This document shows, piece after piece, positions 56,458 through 64,000 of a DNA stretch of 64,000 nt. Every line of letters starts with the position of its first letter. The first letter of the stretch is position 1. The notes beneath the pieces are model-generated. The model was not told where the DNA came from and ran no database searches. It saw only the letters and a list, made by a program, of their open reading frames with translations. This stretch comes from Nocardioides sp. PD653-B2. Lineage in GTDB: Bacteria > Actinomycetota > Actinomycetes > Propionibacteriales > Nocardioidaceae. The translations under genes and the position numbers were made by a program. The stretch is taken from contig NZ_BDJE01000033.1 of assembly GCF_002117935.1 (NCBI RefSeq), forward strand, positions 1-64,000, written 5' to 3'.

Positions 56458-58830
56458 TCAGGACCTCCCGACCCGGACGGTCATCACACCGTTCTTCTGC
56501 ACCTTGACCACCTTGATGGTGGTGCCGGTCTTCGGGACGTCGACGCTGTACCAGCCGGGCTGGTAGTGGCCGGGGTGCGTGCCCGAGCCGTGCTCGTCGC
56601 TGTCGAACCACCAGTCGAGCGTGTCGTCGAACAGCGACACGGCCGGCTGCGACTCGAGCGTGATCGGCTTCCCGAGGTAGTGCATCTTCTGCGCCGGGGT
56701 GCGCTTCAGCGAGAACGGCGAGTCCGACGTCACGAGCTTCGTGCGCAGCAGCGTGCCGTCGGGCGCGTGCTGGAACTCCGGGTGGGCGTCGACGGGCAGG
56801 ATCTCGCCGCCACCGGGGTGGTCGCCGACGTTGTTGTCGTTGTACGACGTGTCCCAGTAGCTGATCAGCGCGCCGGGCTGGAACTCGAAGAAGTCCACCC
56901 AGTCCGGCTTCTTCGGGTCACCGGCGAAGTTGTAGACGTGCGCCAGCACCTTGTCGCGACCGACGTACTGCCGGTTGTCGACGAAGTAGGCGTTGAGGAA
57001 GTCGCGCGTCTCCGTGCCGGTCGTGGTGGTGAACCCGTCGAACGTCCAGTCGGCGTCGGTCTCGGCGTCACCGATGACGGTGCCGTCGAGGGTGATGTTG
57101 TCGACCTGGAAGCCGGGGAACGTCGCCGCGCCGTCGGTCATGTAACGCCAGCGCAGCGCGTTGGTGCCGACGGGGACCGTCGCGGTCAGGTCGACCCAGT
57201 CACCGCCGGACGAGCCGGAGATGCCGGTGCCGCTGCCGTTGAAGGAGCCCTGGTCCTCGCCTTCGTAGCTCTGGCTGGTCTCGAGCTGGGTCCAGGTCTC
57301 GCCACCGTCGCCGGAGGCCTCGAGGAACGCGTAGTCCCAGCCCTCCTCGATGTCGTAGCGCACCGTGGCGGTCAGGGCACCGCCGCCGGCGACGTCACGC
57401 GTCATCGTGTTGTCGAGGTCGTCACCGGAGCCGCTGAAGTAGTACCGCTCGCCGCAGGTCGCGCACGGGTCGCCGTACTGGAAGCTGACCTCCTTGTCGG
57501 GCAGCAGCGTGATCAGGCCGTTGGCGGCCGTGCCCGAGGTGGACTGGCCGGGGCGCAGCTTGTAGGTGCCGGGGCGTCCGGCGCGGGCCACGTCGTAGTC
57601 GAGCCAGCCGAGCTGGAACTTGTCCCAGGCACCGAAGGGCTGCGGCTCGTCGCCGATGCCGGGGTCGCCCGGGAGGGTGGCCCGCGACTGGGCCATCAGC
57701 GACCAGTGCTCGACGCTGTTGGAGGCACCGCCCGAGTTGCCGGAGGTGTCGTACAGGTCGGGGAGGCCCAGGTCGTGGGCGAACTCGTGCGAGAAGACGC
57801 TGAGGCCGCCGTTCTCGGGCTGCATCGTGTAGTCGCTCACCCACACACCCGTCGGGTTGTCCGGGATCGTGACGTTGGCGCCGCTCGGGTCGGACACGCC
57901 GCCCTCACCGACCTCCACGCCGCCGATGGCGGGGCCGGGGCCGGCGCCGAAGGGCTCGATGCCCACATTGCCGCGGTGGCTCCAGATGGCGTCGCTGCCG
58001 TAGACCGGGTCACCGTCGGCCTCGTCGCCGCCCGCGTGCACGATCTGGAAGTGGTCGATGTAGCCGTCCGGCTCGGCGAAGTCGCCGTCGCCGTCGAAGT
58101 CGTAGCGGTCCTGCTTGTCGAACGTCGCGAGGTACTCCTGGATCTGGGCCATGGTCATGCCCTCGTCGAGGCGGTCCTGCGTCCACTGGGCGAGGGCGTC
58201 GCGCACGAGGAACCAGACGTTGCTGCAGACGATGTCGCCGCAGTAGTCGCTGCCGTAGCGGGCCTGGTTGAAGGGGACCTTCACCCACTCGGTGACGTCA
58301 CCGTCGACGGAGTACCGGCCGCTCGACTGCTGCTGGTAGAAGCTCTTCATCCGCGTGAAGTACATGTTCTCGAAGTACGGCTGGCTGAAGTTCTTCGTCC
58401 ACAGCGTGGAGTTGTCCTTCGAGCGGTCCGGCTTCGGGATCTGGTTGTGCATCGGTCCGTCGTAGCGCTGGGCGCCGGACTCCGGGTCGTCGGGGTACGC
58501 CGAGTGGCGGGTGTCGCCGAACTCCGCGAGCACGACGAAGATGCGGTCGGTGCCGCTCTGGGCCACCTTGCCGAAGACGCCCTTGGAGAGCTTCTCCTTC
58601 GCGCCGGTCCCGCCGGTGCGCAGCCGCTTCTCGAGCGCGGCCTGGCGGATGTCGTCGTACCGCGTCTTCCAGGCCGGGGTGAGGTTGTCGGACGGGGTGG
58701 CCGTCCCTCCCCGGGCCGAGGGGTTGGCCGGGGCCGCCACGGCTCCGGCCTGGGGGGTGGTGAGCGACAGCGCTGTTGCCGCCGCCAGCAGTGAAGCGGT
58801 CGCCGCTGCGGCGACCCGGGTCCTACGCAA
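56458..58830 (-). CDS. secreted M6 family metalloprotease (immune inhibitor A-like)
   Basis: The start chosen is TTG at 58830 with GGGAGG 6 nt upstream, giving 790 residues and a clean signal peptide (LRRTRVAAAATASLLAAATALSLTTPQAGA). The zinc site is VFSHEFAHDLGLPDLYD (HExxHxxGxxD), followed by the Met-turn region VEHWSLMAQ. Asp/Gly-rich DFDGDGDFAEPDG is a likely calcium loop. MAM/jelly-roll-like domains (WDYAFLEASGDGGETWTQLE and FQVDNITLDG) and a C-terminal region follow. It resembles InhA of Bacillus, which degrades host and matrix proteins; here it is probably a nutritional protease. Confidence 0.93.
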   Translation of the reverse strand: MRRTRVAAAATASLLAAATALSLTTPQAGAVAAPANPSARGGTATPSDNLTPAWKTRYDDIRQAALEKRLRTGGTGAKEKLSKGVFGKVAQSGTDRIFVVLAEFGDTRHSAYPDDPESGAQRYDGPMHNQIPKPDRSKDNSTLWTKNFSQPYFENMYFTRMKSFYQQQSSGRYSVDGDVTEWVKVPFNQARYGSDYCGDIVCSNVWFLVRDALAQWTQDRLDEGMTMAQIQEYLATFDKQDRYDFDGDGDFAEPDGYIDHFQIVHAGGDEADGDPVYGSDAIWSHRGNVGIEPFGAGPGPAIGGVEVGEGGVSDPSGANVTIPDNPTGVWVSDYTMQPENGGLSVFSHEFAHDLGLPDLYDTSGNSGGASNSVEHWSLMAQSRATLPGDPGIGDEPQPFGAWDKFQLGWLDYDVARAGRPGTYKLRPGQSTSGTAANGLITLLPDKEVSFQYGDPCATCGERYYFSGSGDDLDNTMTRDVAGGGALTATVRYDIEEGWDYAFLEASGDGGETWTQLETSQSYEGEDQGSFNGSGTGISGSSGGDWVDLTATVPVGTNALRWRYMTDGAATFPGFQVDNITLDGTVIGDAETDADWTFDGFTTTTGTETRDFLNAYFVDNRQYVGRDKVLAHVYNFAGDPKKPDWVDFFEFQPGALISYWDTSYNDNNVGDHPGGGEILPVDAHPEFQHAPDGTLLRTKLVTSDSPFSLKRTPAQKMHYLGKPITLESQPAVSLFDDTLDWWFDSDEHGSGTHPGHYQPGWYSVDVPKTGTTIKVVKVQKNGVMTVRVGRS

Positions 58831-59008
58831 GAGATGCCTCCCGATTGAGTCGAGGCGCGGAGTGCGCCACACGTCCTGGCAGGCAGCGTCGGAACCGGAT
58901 CACGGCGCCGAGCCACCGGTCAGGAGGAGAGCAGTGCACCCTCCCGGCCGCGCACCAGGGAAGAGGCGCTCCGGTTCGTTATCGGACCGTTACCGCGGGG
59001 CCGGAACT

Positions 59009-59048
59009 CTTGCGGCCGGTGTGACCTGCGCAACACCGGGACCGCAAG
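59009..59048 (-). terminator. hairpin just past the RDD/FHA gene
   Basis: CTTGCGG (59009-59015) pairs with CCGCAAG (59042-59048) and CCGGTGT (59016-59022) with ACACCGG (59033-59039), with a 2-nt bulge. It starts 4 nt after the stop at 59053 on the minus strand. It probably closes the PP2C-FHA-RDD operon. The rest of the 222-nt gap up to the M6 start shows no gene. Confidence 0.6.
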
Positions 59049-59052
59049 ATCT

Positions 59053-60222
59053 TCAGGATTCGCGCGCGACGGTCATCTCGCGGTCGCCGAAACGCACGTG
59101 GTCGCCGTCGAGCAGCGTCGCGGCCCGTCCGGCCGTGAGCTCCTTGGCCACGCCCCCGCGGATCAGGATCGAGCCGTTGGTCGACCCACGGTCGACCACG
59201 ACCAGGCCGGCCTCGGGCGTCACCTGGACCTGGGCATGGGTCTTGGAGAGCGACATGTCGGAGGAGGGCAACGGCACGAGGTGGCGCACCGGCTCCCCCT
59301 GGCGCGGCTCGGGGCGTCTGCCGACCAGGGCCAGGCCCTCGACCACGAAGCTCTCCCCGGAGTCGAAGCTGACCCGCCAGCGAACCGACGGCGCCGGGGC
59401 GGCCTCGACGACCGCCGGGGCGTCCGGGACGAGCGGGTAGCCCAGCTGCTGGCGCTGCGGGGTCGCCGGCCTCGGGGGCTGGGCGGGCGGCGGGGCCGGC
59501 GCTGCGGGCTCGCCGGGTGCGACCGGAGCCGGCGCCGGGGCGGGCGCGACCACCGGTGGGGCCGCCGGGGCGGCCGTCGGTGGGGCGGCCGTCGGTGGCG
59601 CGGCCGGCGGCGGCGCGGCCGGCGGCGGCGCGGCGGGCGGCCGGGGCGACCGGGCGGGCGTGGCGACGGGGGCGGCGCGCGGCGCCGGGACCAGCCGCAT
59701 CGCGGTGAGGTTCACGACGTGGCGCGGACGGACGTCCTCCTCGGGCACCTCCACCGGGACCGGGCGGACGTCGACGACGGCCGAGTGGGCGACGTGGTCG
59801 TGCCACCCGCGGCGCCGGCCGCCCGGGTCCATGACCGCGGTCCAGGCCAGGGTGGCCACCCCGAGGCCGAATGTCGGCAGCGTGGCCACGCCGAGGACGA
59901 GCTGACGCAGGAGGGCCCGCCCGATCCCGATCGGCCCACCGGTCGTGTCGTCGACCACCCGCAGCCCGACCAGGGCCATGCCCGGGGAGGTGCCGAGCAG
60001 GCCGAGGACGACCGCGAACGCGGCGCCGACCACCAGGACCGTCGCGACGATGAGCGCGATCCCCGCGGCGACCTGGCCCGGCTGGATCAGGGTGCGGAAG
60101 GCGACATAGGCGACCACGCCGTCCACCGACCAGGCGATGACCCGGTCGAGCGTGAAGGCGTAGAAGCGCCGGTCGAGCTCCGCGACCAGGCGGTCCGGGG
60201 AGTCCGGCATCGGCTGGCTCAC
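59053..60222 (-). CDS. RDD membrane protein with C-terminal FHA domain
   Basis: The protein has 389 residues. The RDD domain (about 15-150) has three to four helices (FYAFTLDRVIAWSVDGVVAYVAF and GMALVGLRVVDDTTGG). A linker of about 100 residues (175-285) is almost all Pro and Ala, in repeats of APPPA and PTAAPP. The FHA domain (about 300-389) has VEGLALVGRRPEP, the phosphothreonine-binding SKTHAQVQV and DRGSTNGSILI. It is a membrane receptor for phosphoproteins. It overlaps the FHA gene upstream by 4 nt. Confidence 0.92.
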   Translation of the reverse strand: MSQPMPDSPDRLVAELDRRFYAFTLDRVIAWSVDGVVAYVAFRTLIQPGQVAAGIALIVATVLVVGAAFAVVLGLLGTSPGMALVGLRVVDDTTGGPIGIGRALLRQLVLGVATLPTFGLGVATLAWTAVMDPGGRRRGWHDHVAHSAVVDVRPVPVEVPEEDVRPRHVVNLTAMRLVPAPRAAPVATPARSPRPPAAPPPAAPPPAAPPTAAPPTAAPAAPPVVAPAPAPAPVAPGEPAAPAPPPAQPPRPATPQRQQLGYPLVPDAPAVVEAAPAPSVRWRVSFDSGESFVVEGLALVGRRPEPRQGEPVRHLVPLPSSDMSLSKTHAQVQVTPEAGLVVVDRGSTNGSILIRGGVAKELTAGRAATLLDGDHVRFGDREMTVARES

Positions 60223-61256
60223 GGGTTCTCGACCTGGATCGTCACGCCGTCACCGAGGTCGACCACGGCGCCGGGGATGAGCTGGACCGCGATCCCGGCC
60301 TTGAGGTCCTCCGGCGGCAGGCCGGGCTGCACCAGGAGCGTGCCGTTGGTGGAGCCGAGGTCGGTGACGACCGCGGAGCCGTGGTCGGCTCCCGAGCCCG
60401 GCCGCACCTCGAGGTGGGTCGAGGAGATCTCCTGGTGGGGGCTGGGCACCCTCACCAGGCGCGGCTGCTCGGTCAGGCTGTGGCGGCGCGGCTCGGGAGC
60501 CCGGCCGACCAGGACCACCCGGTCGACCTCGACCGCCTCGCCGTTGGAGATGAGGAGCCGGGCGACCGGGCGCGCCGTGACGGGCGGCGCCAGGGGCTGG
60601 CCCGGGATGCCGGGCTGCTCGCGGACGAACTCCGCGCGCTCCACGCTGCCGGTCCGGGTCTCGCCGTCGTGGTCGGCGTCCTCCGCGACCTCGGCCACCT
60701 CGGCGTCGAGGACGGCCACGGGCTCCGTGGGTGGCTCGGCGGGCGGCTCCGGGTCGGGCTCGGGGGTCGGGGTCGGCTCCGGAGTGGGCTCGGCGTCGGC
60801 CCCGGACCGGGGCGGGACCACCGCGGGCGGGTGCTCGACCGTCGCGATCCGGACCAGTCCCCCGGCGACCAGGAGGTCGTCGGACGACTCCTCGTCGGCG
60901 ACCTCGATCCGCATCCGGACGACGCCGGTCAGGGTGCGCTCCACCCAGGTGGTGCCGCCGTCCCCCTCGACGTGGACCACCTCGTCGGCCGTCGCGAAGT
61001 GGGCGGCGGCCGCGCCGCGCAGGACCACCCGGGTCTCGTCGCCGGACTCGCTGACCAGCACGAAGCCCGGCAGGTCGCGCAGGCCCGACGAGATCAGCGC
61101 GTCGAGGGTCTCGTCGAAGCCGGCACCGTCGTCGACGAGCTCCCACAGCGCCGCCACCCGGGCCTTCTCCGAGGGGGGCAGCACGACGGTCGCACGCTCG
61201 CCGAGGATGCCGAACCAGGGTCCGGCACGGAAGGACCAGGTGCGGTGGTCGCTCAC
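60219..61256 (-). CDS. FHA domain protein
   Basis: The protein has 345 residues from GTG at 61256 (VSDHRTWSFRAGPWFGILGERAT), overlapping the PP2C stop (GTGA). The N-terminal domain of about 130 residues is unknown. A Pro/Glu linker follows (PTPEPTPTPEPDPEPPAEP). The FHA domain (about 245-345) has VLVGRAPEPRRHS, PHQEISSTHLEVRPG and DLGSTNGTLLVQPG, with the pThr-binding Arg, Ser-x-x-His and Asn kept. It likely reads phosphothreonine on partners that the neighbouring PP2C would dephosphorylate. Confidence 0.9.
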   Translation of the reverse strand: MSDHRTWSFRAGPWFGILGERATVVLPPSEKARVAALWELVDDGAGFDETLDALISSGLRDLPGFVLVSESGDETRVVLRGAAAAHFATADEVVHVEGDGGTTWVERTLTGVVRMRIEVADEESSDDLLVAGGLVRIATVEHPPAVVPPRSGADAEPTPEPTPTPEPDPEPPAEPPTEPVAVLDAEVAEVAEDADHDGETRTGSVERAEFVREQPGIPGQPLAPPVTARPVARLLISNGEAVEVDRVVLVGRAPEPRRHSLTEQPRLVRVPSPHQEISSTHLEVRPGSGADHGSAVVTDLGSTNGTLLVQPGLPPEDLKAGIAVQLIPGAVVDLGDGVTIQVENP

Positions 61257-62077
61257 GGCAGTGCTCCCAGCTTCTGTTCGAGACTCGCTCGCTGACGCAC
61301 GGAGTCGTAGGGGCTGTCGGCGACCAATCCCACCACATCCACGACCACGACCGTCGCGTTGTCCTCGCCACCCGCGGCGAGGGCGGCGGCCACCATCCGG
61401 TCGGCCGCGTCGCGGGGGTCGTCCGACTCGGCCAGGATCGCCGCGAGCGTCGTCTCGTCGACCATCCCGCTGATGCCGTTGGAGCAGAGCACCAACCGCT
61501 CGACGGACGCCAGCGGGAGCACGAAGAAGTCGGCCTCGGCGCCCGGGGACACCCCGAGGGCGCGGGTGATGACGTGTCGCTCGGGGTGGGTGTCGGCCTC
61601 GGCGGGGGTGATCCGGCCGGCGTCGAGCAGCTCCTGGACGACGCTGTGGTCGACGCTCACCTGCTCCAGCACGCTGCCGGCGAAGCGGTAGACCCGGGAG
61701 TCGCCCACGTTGGCGACCAGCCACTGCGGCCCGTCGTCGTCCTCGACAAGCAGCGCGACCACGGCCGTCGTGCCGGCCCGGAACCGGCGCCCGACGCCCT
61801 CGGCGCCCTGGGTCTCGGCGTACTCCGCGATCCGCTCGCGGCACACCCGCAGCGTGGCCGCGACGACCTCGGCTCCGGCCCGTGGGTCGTAGCCCTCCTC
61901 GGCCAGCCGGGCGAACTCCTCGACCACGATGGTGCTCGCGACGTCACCGCCCTGGTGGCCGCCCATCCCGTCGGCGACGACGAAGACCGGCGGCGTGGCG
62001 AGGTAGGCGTCCTCGTTGACCTCGCGGACCAGCCCGACGTCGGTGGCGGCCCCGTGGTGCAGCTCGACCCGGCTCAC
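61253..62077 (-). CDS. PP2C family protein phosphatase with altered metal-ligand position
   Basis: The protein has 274 residues from GTG at 62077 (VSRVELHHGAATDVGLVREVNEDAYL). PP2C motifs NEDAYL, FVVADGMGGHQGG, VANVGDSRVYR and EDNATVVVVDV are present. The motif usually written CSDGL is CSNGISGMV here: codon AAC replaces the Asp that binds the second metal in PstP-type enzymes. It may still bind metal weakly or act as a pseudophosphatase. It is the first gene of the PP2C-FHA-RDD/FHA operon, 39 nt from the divergent helicase-like gene. The frame is open upstream but overlaps that gene. Confidence 0.92.
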   Translation of the reverse strand: MSRVELHHGAATDVGLVREVNEDAYLATPPVFVVADGMGGHQGGDVASTIVVEEFARLAEEGYDPRAGAEVVAATLRVCRERIAEYAETQGAEGVGRRFRAGTTAVVALLVEDDDGPQWLVANVGDSRVYRFAGSVLEQVSVDHSVVQELLDAGRITPAEADTHPERHVITRALGVSPGAEADFFVLPLASVERLVLCSNGISGMVDETTLAAILAESDDPRDAADRMVAAALAAGGEDNATVVVVDVVGLVADSPYDSVRQRASLEQKLGALP

Positions 62078-62116
62078 CGGTCGGCCGGCTTCCGTGCGCC
62101 CGATAGCGTGGGAGGG

Positions 62117-64000
62117 ATGTCCACGACGGGGTACCGCACGCTCGCCGACCAGCTGCGCAGCTGGCCGGACTCCCGGCTGTCCCGTCTGCTCGTCGACCGA
62201 CCCGATCTCGCCACTCCGGCCCCTCACGACTCCAGCCAGCTGGCGTCTCGTGCCGCCACCCGGTCCTCACTCCTGCGCGCGCTCGACCACCTCACCCGGC
62301 TCGAGCTCTGTGTCCTTGATGCCCTCGTCGTCGTGGGGCAAACCACGCCCGACCAGCTGGCGGAGGTGGTCCGGGCGACACCCCAGTCCGTGACGTCGGC
62401 GCTGGACCGGCTGCTCGACCTCGCCCTGGCCTGGGAGACGCCGCAGGGCGTCCGGCCGCTCAGCGCGGTCTCGGAGGCGCTCACCCAGGGCGGCCGGGCC
62501 CCCGGCGTCAGCGGCCTGCGGCCGATGTCGCCCGAGCCGCACGACCCCGAGGACGTACGCCGACGCCTCGACGAGCTCTCGGCGCCGGCCCGCGCCCTGC
62601 TCGACCACGTCCTCGAGTCGGGGGGCGAGGCCACGACCGGCACCGCCCGCCACACGGTGCTGCCCGAGGACGCCGCGACCCCCGCGGAGGAGCTGCTCGC
62701 CCGCAGGCTGCTCGTGCCCCGCGGTGGCGGCACCGTCGTGCTGCCGGGCGAGGTCGGGATCGCGATGCGGGGTGGACGCACCACGACCGAGCCGGTCGAC
62801 GAGCCACCCGAGCTGGCCACCTCCCCGCGCGGCCAGGACCTGGTCGACCGCGCCGGCGCCGGCGCCGCCTTCGAGGCGGTACGACGCGTCGAGCTGCTGC
62901 TCGACCACTGGGGCCTGCACCCGCCGGCCGCGCTGCGCAGCGGTGGCCTCGGCGTCCGCGACCTCCGGGCCACCGCGACCGAGCTGCACGTCGACGCGCC
63001 GACCGCCGCCCTCCTCGTCGAGGTCGCGTCGGCGGCGGGGCTGCTGGCCACCGCCGCCGACCCGTCCGGCAACCCGGTCTGGATCCCCACCGACGCCTTC
63101 GACCAGTGGACCGCCGCCCCGGTCGCCGGCCGCTGGGTCGCGCTGGTGCGTGCCTGGCTCGAGAGCCCGCGGATCCCGGGCCTGGTCGGCTCCCGCGACC
63201 CGCAGGGCAAGGTCTGGAACGCGCTCGCCCCCGAGCTGTCCGGCGTCCACCAGGTCGAGAGCCGGCGGATGGCGCTGGAGCTGCTGCTCGACCTCCCCGA
63301 GGGCGAGGTGCTGGCTGCCGGCACCGGCGTGCCGTCCCTGGTGCAGCGGATCGAGTGGCTCCGGCCGCGGCGACCCCGGACCCGCGCCGAGCAGGTCGGC
63401 TGGGCGGTCGACGAGGCGGCGCTGCTCGGCGTCGTCGCCCTGGGCGGGCCGGCGTCGTACTCCCGGGCGCTCCTCACCGGCGACGAGGCGGTCGCGATCG
63501 CCGGTCTCGACGCGCTGCTGCCGGAGCCGGTCGACCACGTGCTGCTCCAGGCAGACCTGACCGCCGTGGCTCCGGGGCCGCTGGAGTCCCAGCTGGCGCG
63601 CAAGCTGCAGCTGGTCGCCGACATCGAGTCGCGCGGCGGGGCGACGGTCTACCGCTTCACGCCCGCCTCGGTGCGCCGCGCGCTCGACACCGGCTGGTCG
63701 GCGGTCGAGGTGCACGAGTTCATCGGCTCGGTGTCGCGGACGCCGGTCCCGCAGCCGCTCACCTACCTCGTCGACGACACGGCGCGGACCTTCGGCAGCG
63801 TGCGGGTCGGGCACGCCGAGGCGTTCCTGCGGGCCGATGACGAGGCCGCCCTGACCGAGATCCTGCTCAACCCCCAGGCCGCGACCCTGGGCCTGCGCCG
63901 GATCGCGCCGACCGTGCTGGTCAGCTCGACGCCGCTCGACGTGCTGCTCCCCCGGCTCCGCGACCTCGGCGCGGCACCCGTCGTGGAGGCCGCCGACGGG
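62117..64000 (+). CDS. helicase-associated (XPB/Ssl2-like) protein, 3' end outside window
   Basis: ATG at 62117, preceded by GGGAGG, opens a frame with no stop to the window end (628 codons visible). It begins MSTTGYRTLADQLRSWPD, then DRPDLATPAPHDSSQLASRAAT and LDHLTRLELCVLDALVVVGQT. This is the N-terminal part of large actinobacterial proteins annotated with a helicase-associated or Helicase_C_3/XPB-Ssl2-like domain, next to an XPB-type helicase gene. It contains a winged-helix-like DQLAEVVRATPQSVTSALDRLLDLAL. The Walker motifs of a helicase are not seen in the visible part. The role may be DNA repair or transcription-coupled, by inference. Confidence 0.85.
   Translation, partial: MSTTGYRTLADQLRSWPDSRLSRLLVDRPDLATPAPHDSSQLASRAATRSSLLRALDHLTRLELCVLDALVVVGQTTPDQLAEVVRATPQSVTSALDRLLDLALAWETPQGVRPLSAVSEALTQGGRAPGVSGLRPMSPEPHDPEDVRRRLDELSAPARALLDHVLESGGEATTGTARHTVLPEDAATPAEELLARRLLVPRGGGTVVLPGEVGIAMRGGRTTTEPVDEPPELATSPRGQDLVDRAGAGAAFEAVRRVELLLDHWGLHPPAALRSGGLGVRDLRATATELHVDAPTAALLVEVASAAGLLATAADPSGNPVWIPTDAFDQWTAAPVAGRWVALVRAWLESPRIPGLVGSRDPQGKVWNALAPELSGVHQVESRRMALELLLDLPEGEVLAAGTGVPSLVQRIEWLRPRRPRTRAEQVGWAVDEAALLGVVALGGPASYSRALLTGDEAVAIAGLDALLPEPVDHVLLQADLTAVAPGPLESQLARKLQLVADIESRGGATVYRFTPASVRRALDTGWSAVEVHEFIGSVSRTPVPQPLTYLVDDTARTFGSVRVGHAEAFLRADDEAALTEILLNPQAATLGLRRIAPTVLVSSTPLDVLLPRLRDLGAAPVVEAADG

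Noticed and set aside
62267..63814. A 515-codon minus-strand frame opposite the helicase-associated gene
   Set aside because: It is an antisense shadow. The plus strand holds a long frame beginning with a good ribosome binding site and family-typical sequence.

Overview
The window is 64 kb of high-GC actinobacterial chromosome, most likely from the Nocardioidaceae (Nocardioides or a close relative). That placement is an inference. It rests on the strong G/C third-position bias, the actinobacterial forms of RpoA, SecY and the ribosomal proteins, the DUF222-type HNH endonuclease at the left edge, several likely leaderless genes, and families of short GC-rich intergenic repeats. No rRNA, tRNA, CRISPR array, insertion sequence or prophage was seen.

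Left third (1 to 19.5 kb): after the 3' end of an HNH endonuclease gene, the minus strand carries almost the complete S10-spc-alpha ribosomal protein superoperon. It is read from rpsJ (19.45 kb) down to rplQ (0.37 kb) and includes secY, adk, map, infA and rpoA. A Mn-type (yybP-ykoY) riboswitch with a TerC membrane protein, plus a luciferase-like oxidoreductase, sits between map and infA.

Middle (19.5 to 41.3 kb): the str operon (rpsL-rpsG-fusA-tuf, minus strand) ends at 37.0 kb. It is separated from rpsJ by about 17.5 kb of unrelated genes. These are a carboxymuconolactone decarboxylase-like protein; a MoxR/DUF58/DUF4129/DUF4350 cluster with SpoIIM-like and RDD membrane proteins; a TPR protein; a sugar-uptake locus (lipoprotein, two permeases, GH1 glycosidase, LacI regulator) with CebR-type operators; trmB; and a class III aminotransferase whose N-terminus appears frameshifted.

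Right third (41.4 to 64 kb): a MarR-MFS pair; a purine-type NCS2 permease; DUF2530 and DUF3027 proteins; a second MFS protein; a long cold-shock protein; a HAD-LarE fusion; and a secreted subtilase. The subtilase gene overlaps tail-to-tail with a membrane propeller protein that is co-transcribed with a SigE-family sigma factor. Next come an acyl-CoA synthetase, a DHFR-like reductase, an SRPBCC protein and a secreted M6 metalloprotease. The window closes with a PP2C-FHA-RDD/FHA signalling operon divergent from a large helicase-associated protein that runs off the right edge.

The most interesting items are the terC riboswitch with the start correction it forces, the sugar locus with three LacI-type palindromes, a 21-nt element at the same distance upstream of rpsL and rpsJ, the broken aminotransferase, the HAD-LarE fusion, the PP2C with Asn in place of a metal-ligand Asp, and three unrelated families of intergenic repeats. 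No single feature here can be claimed as an undescribed system from sequence alone.
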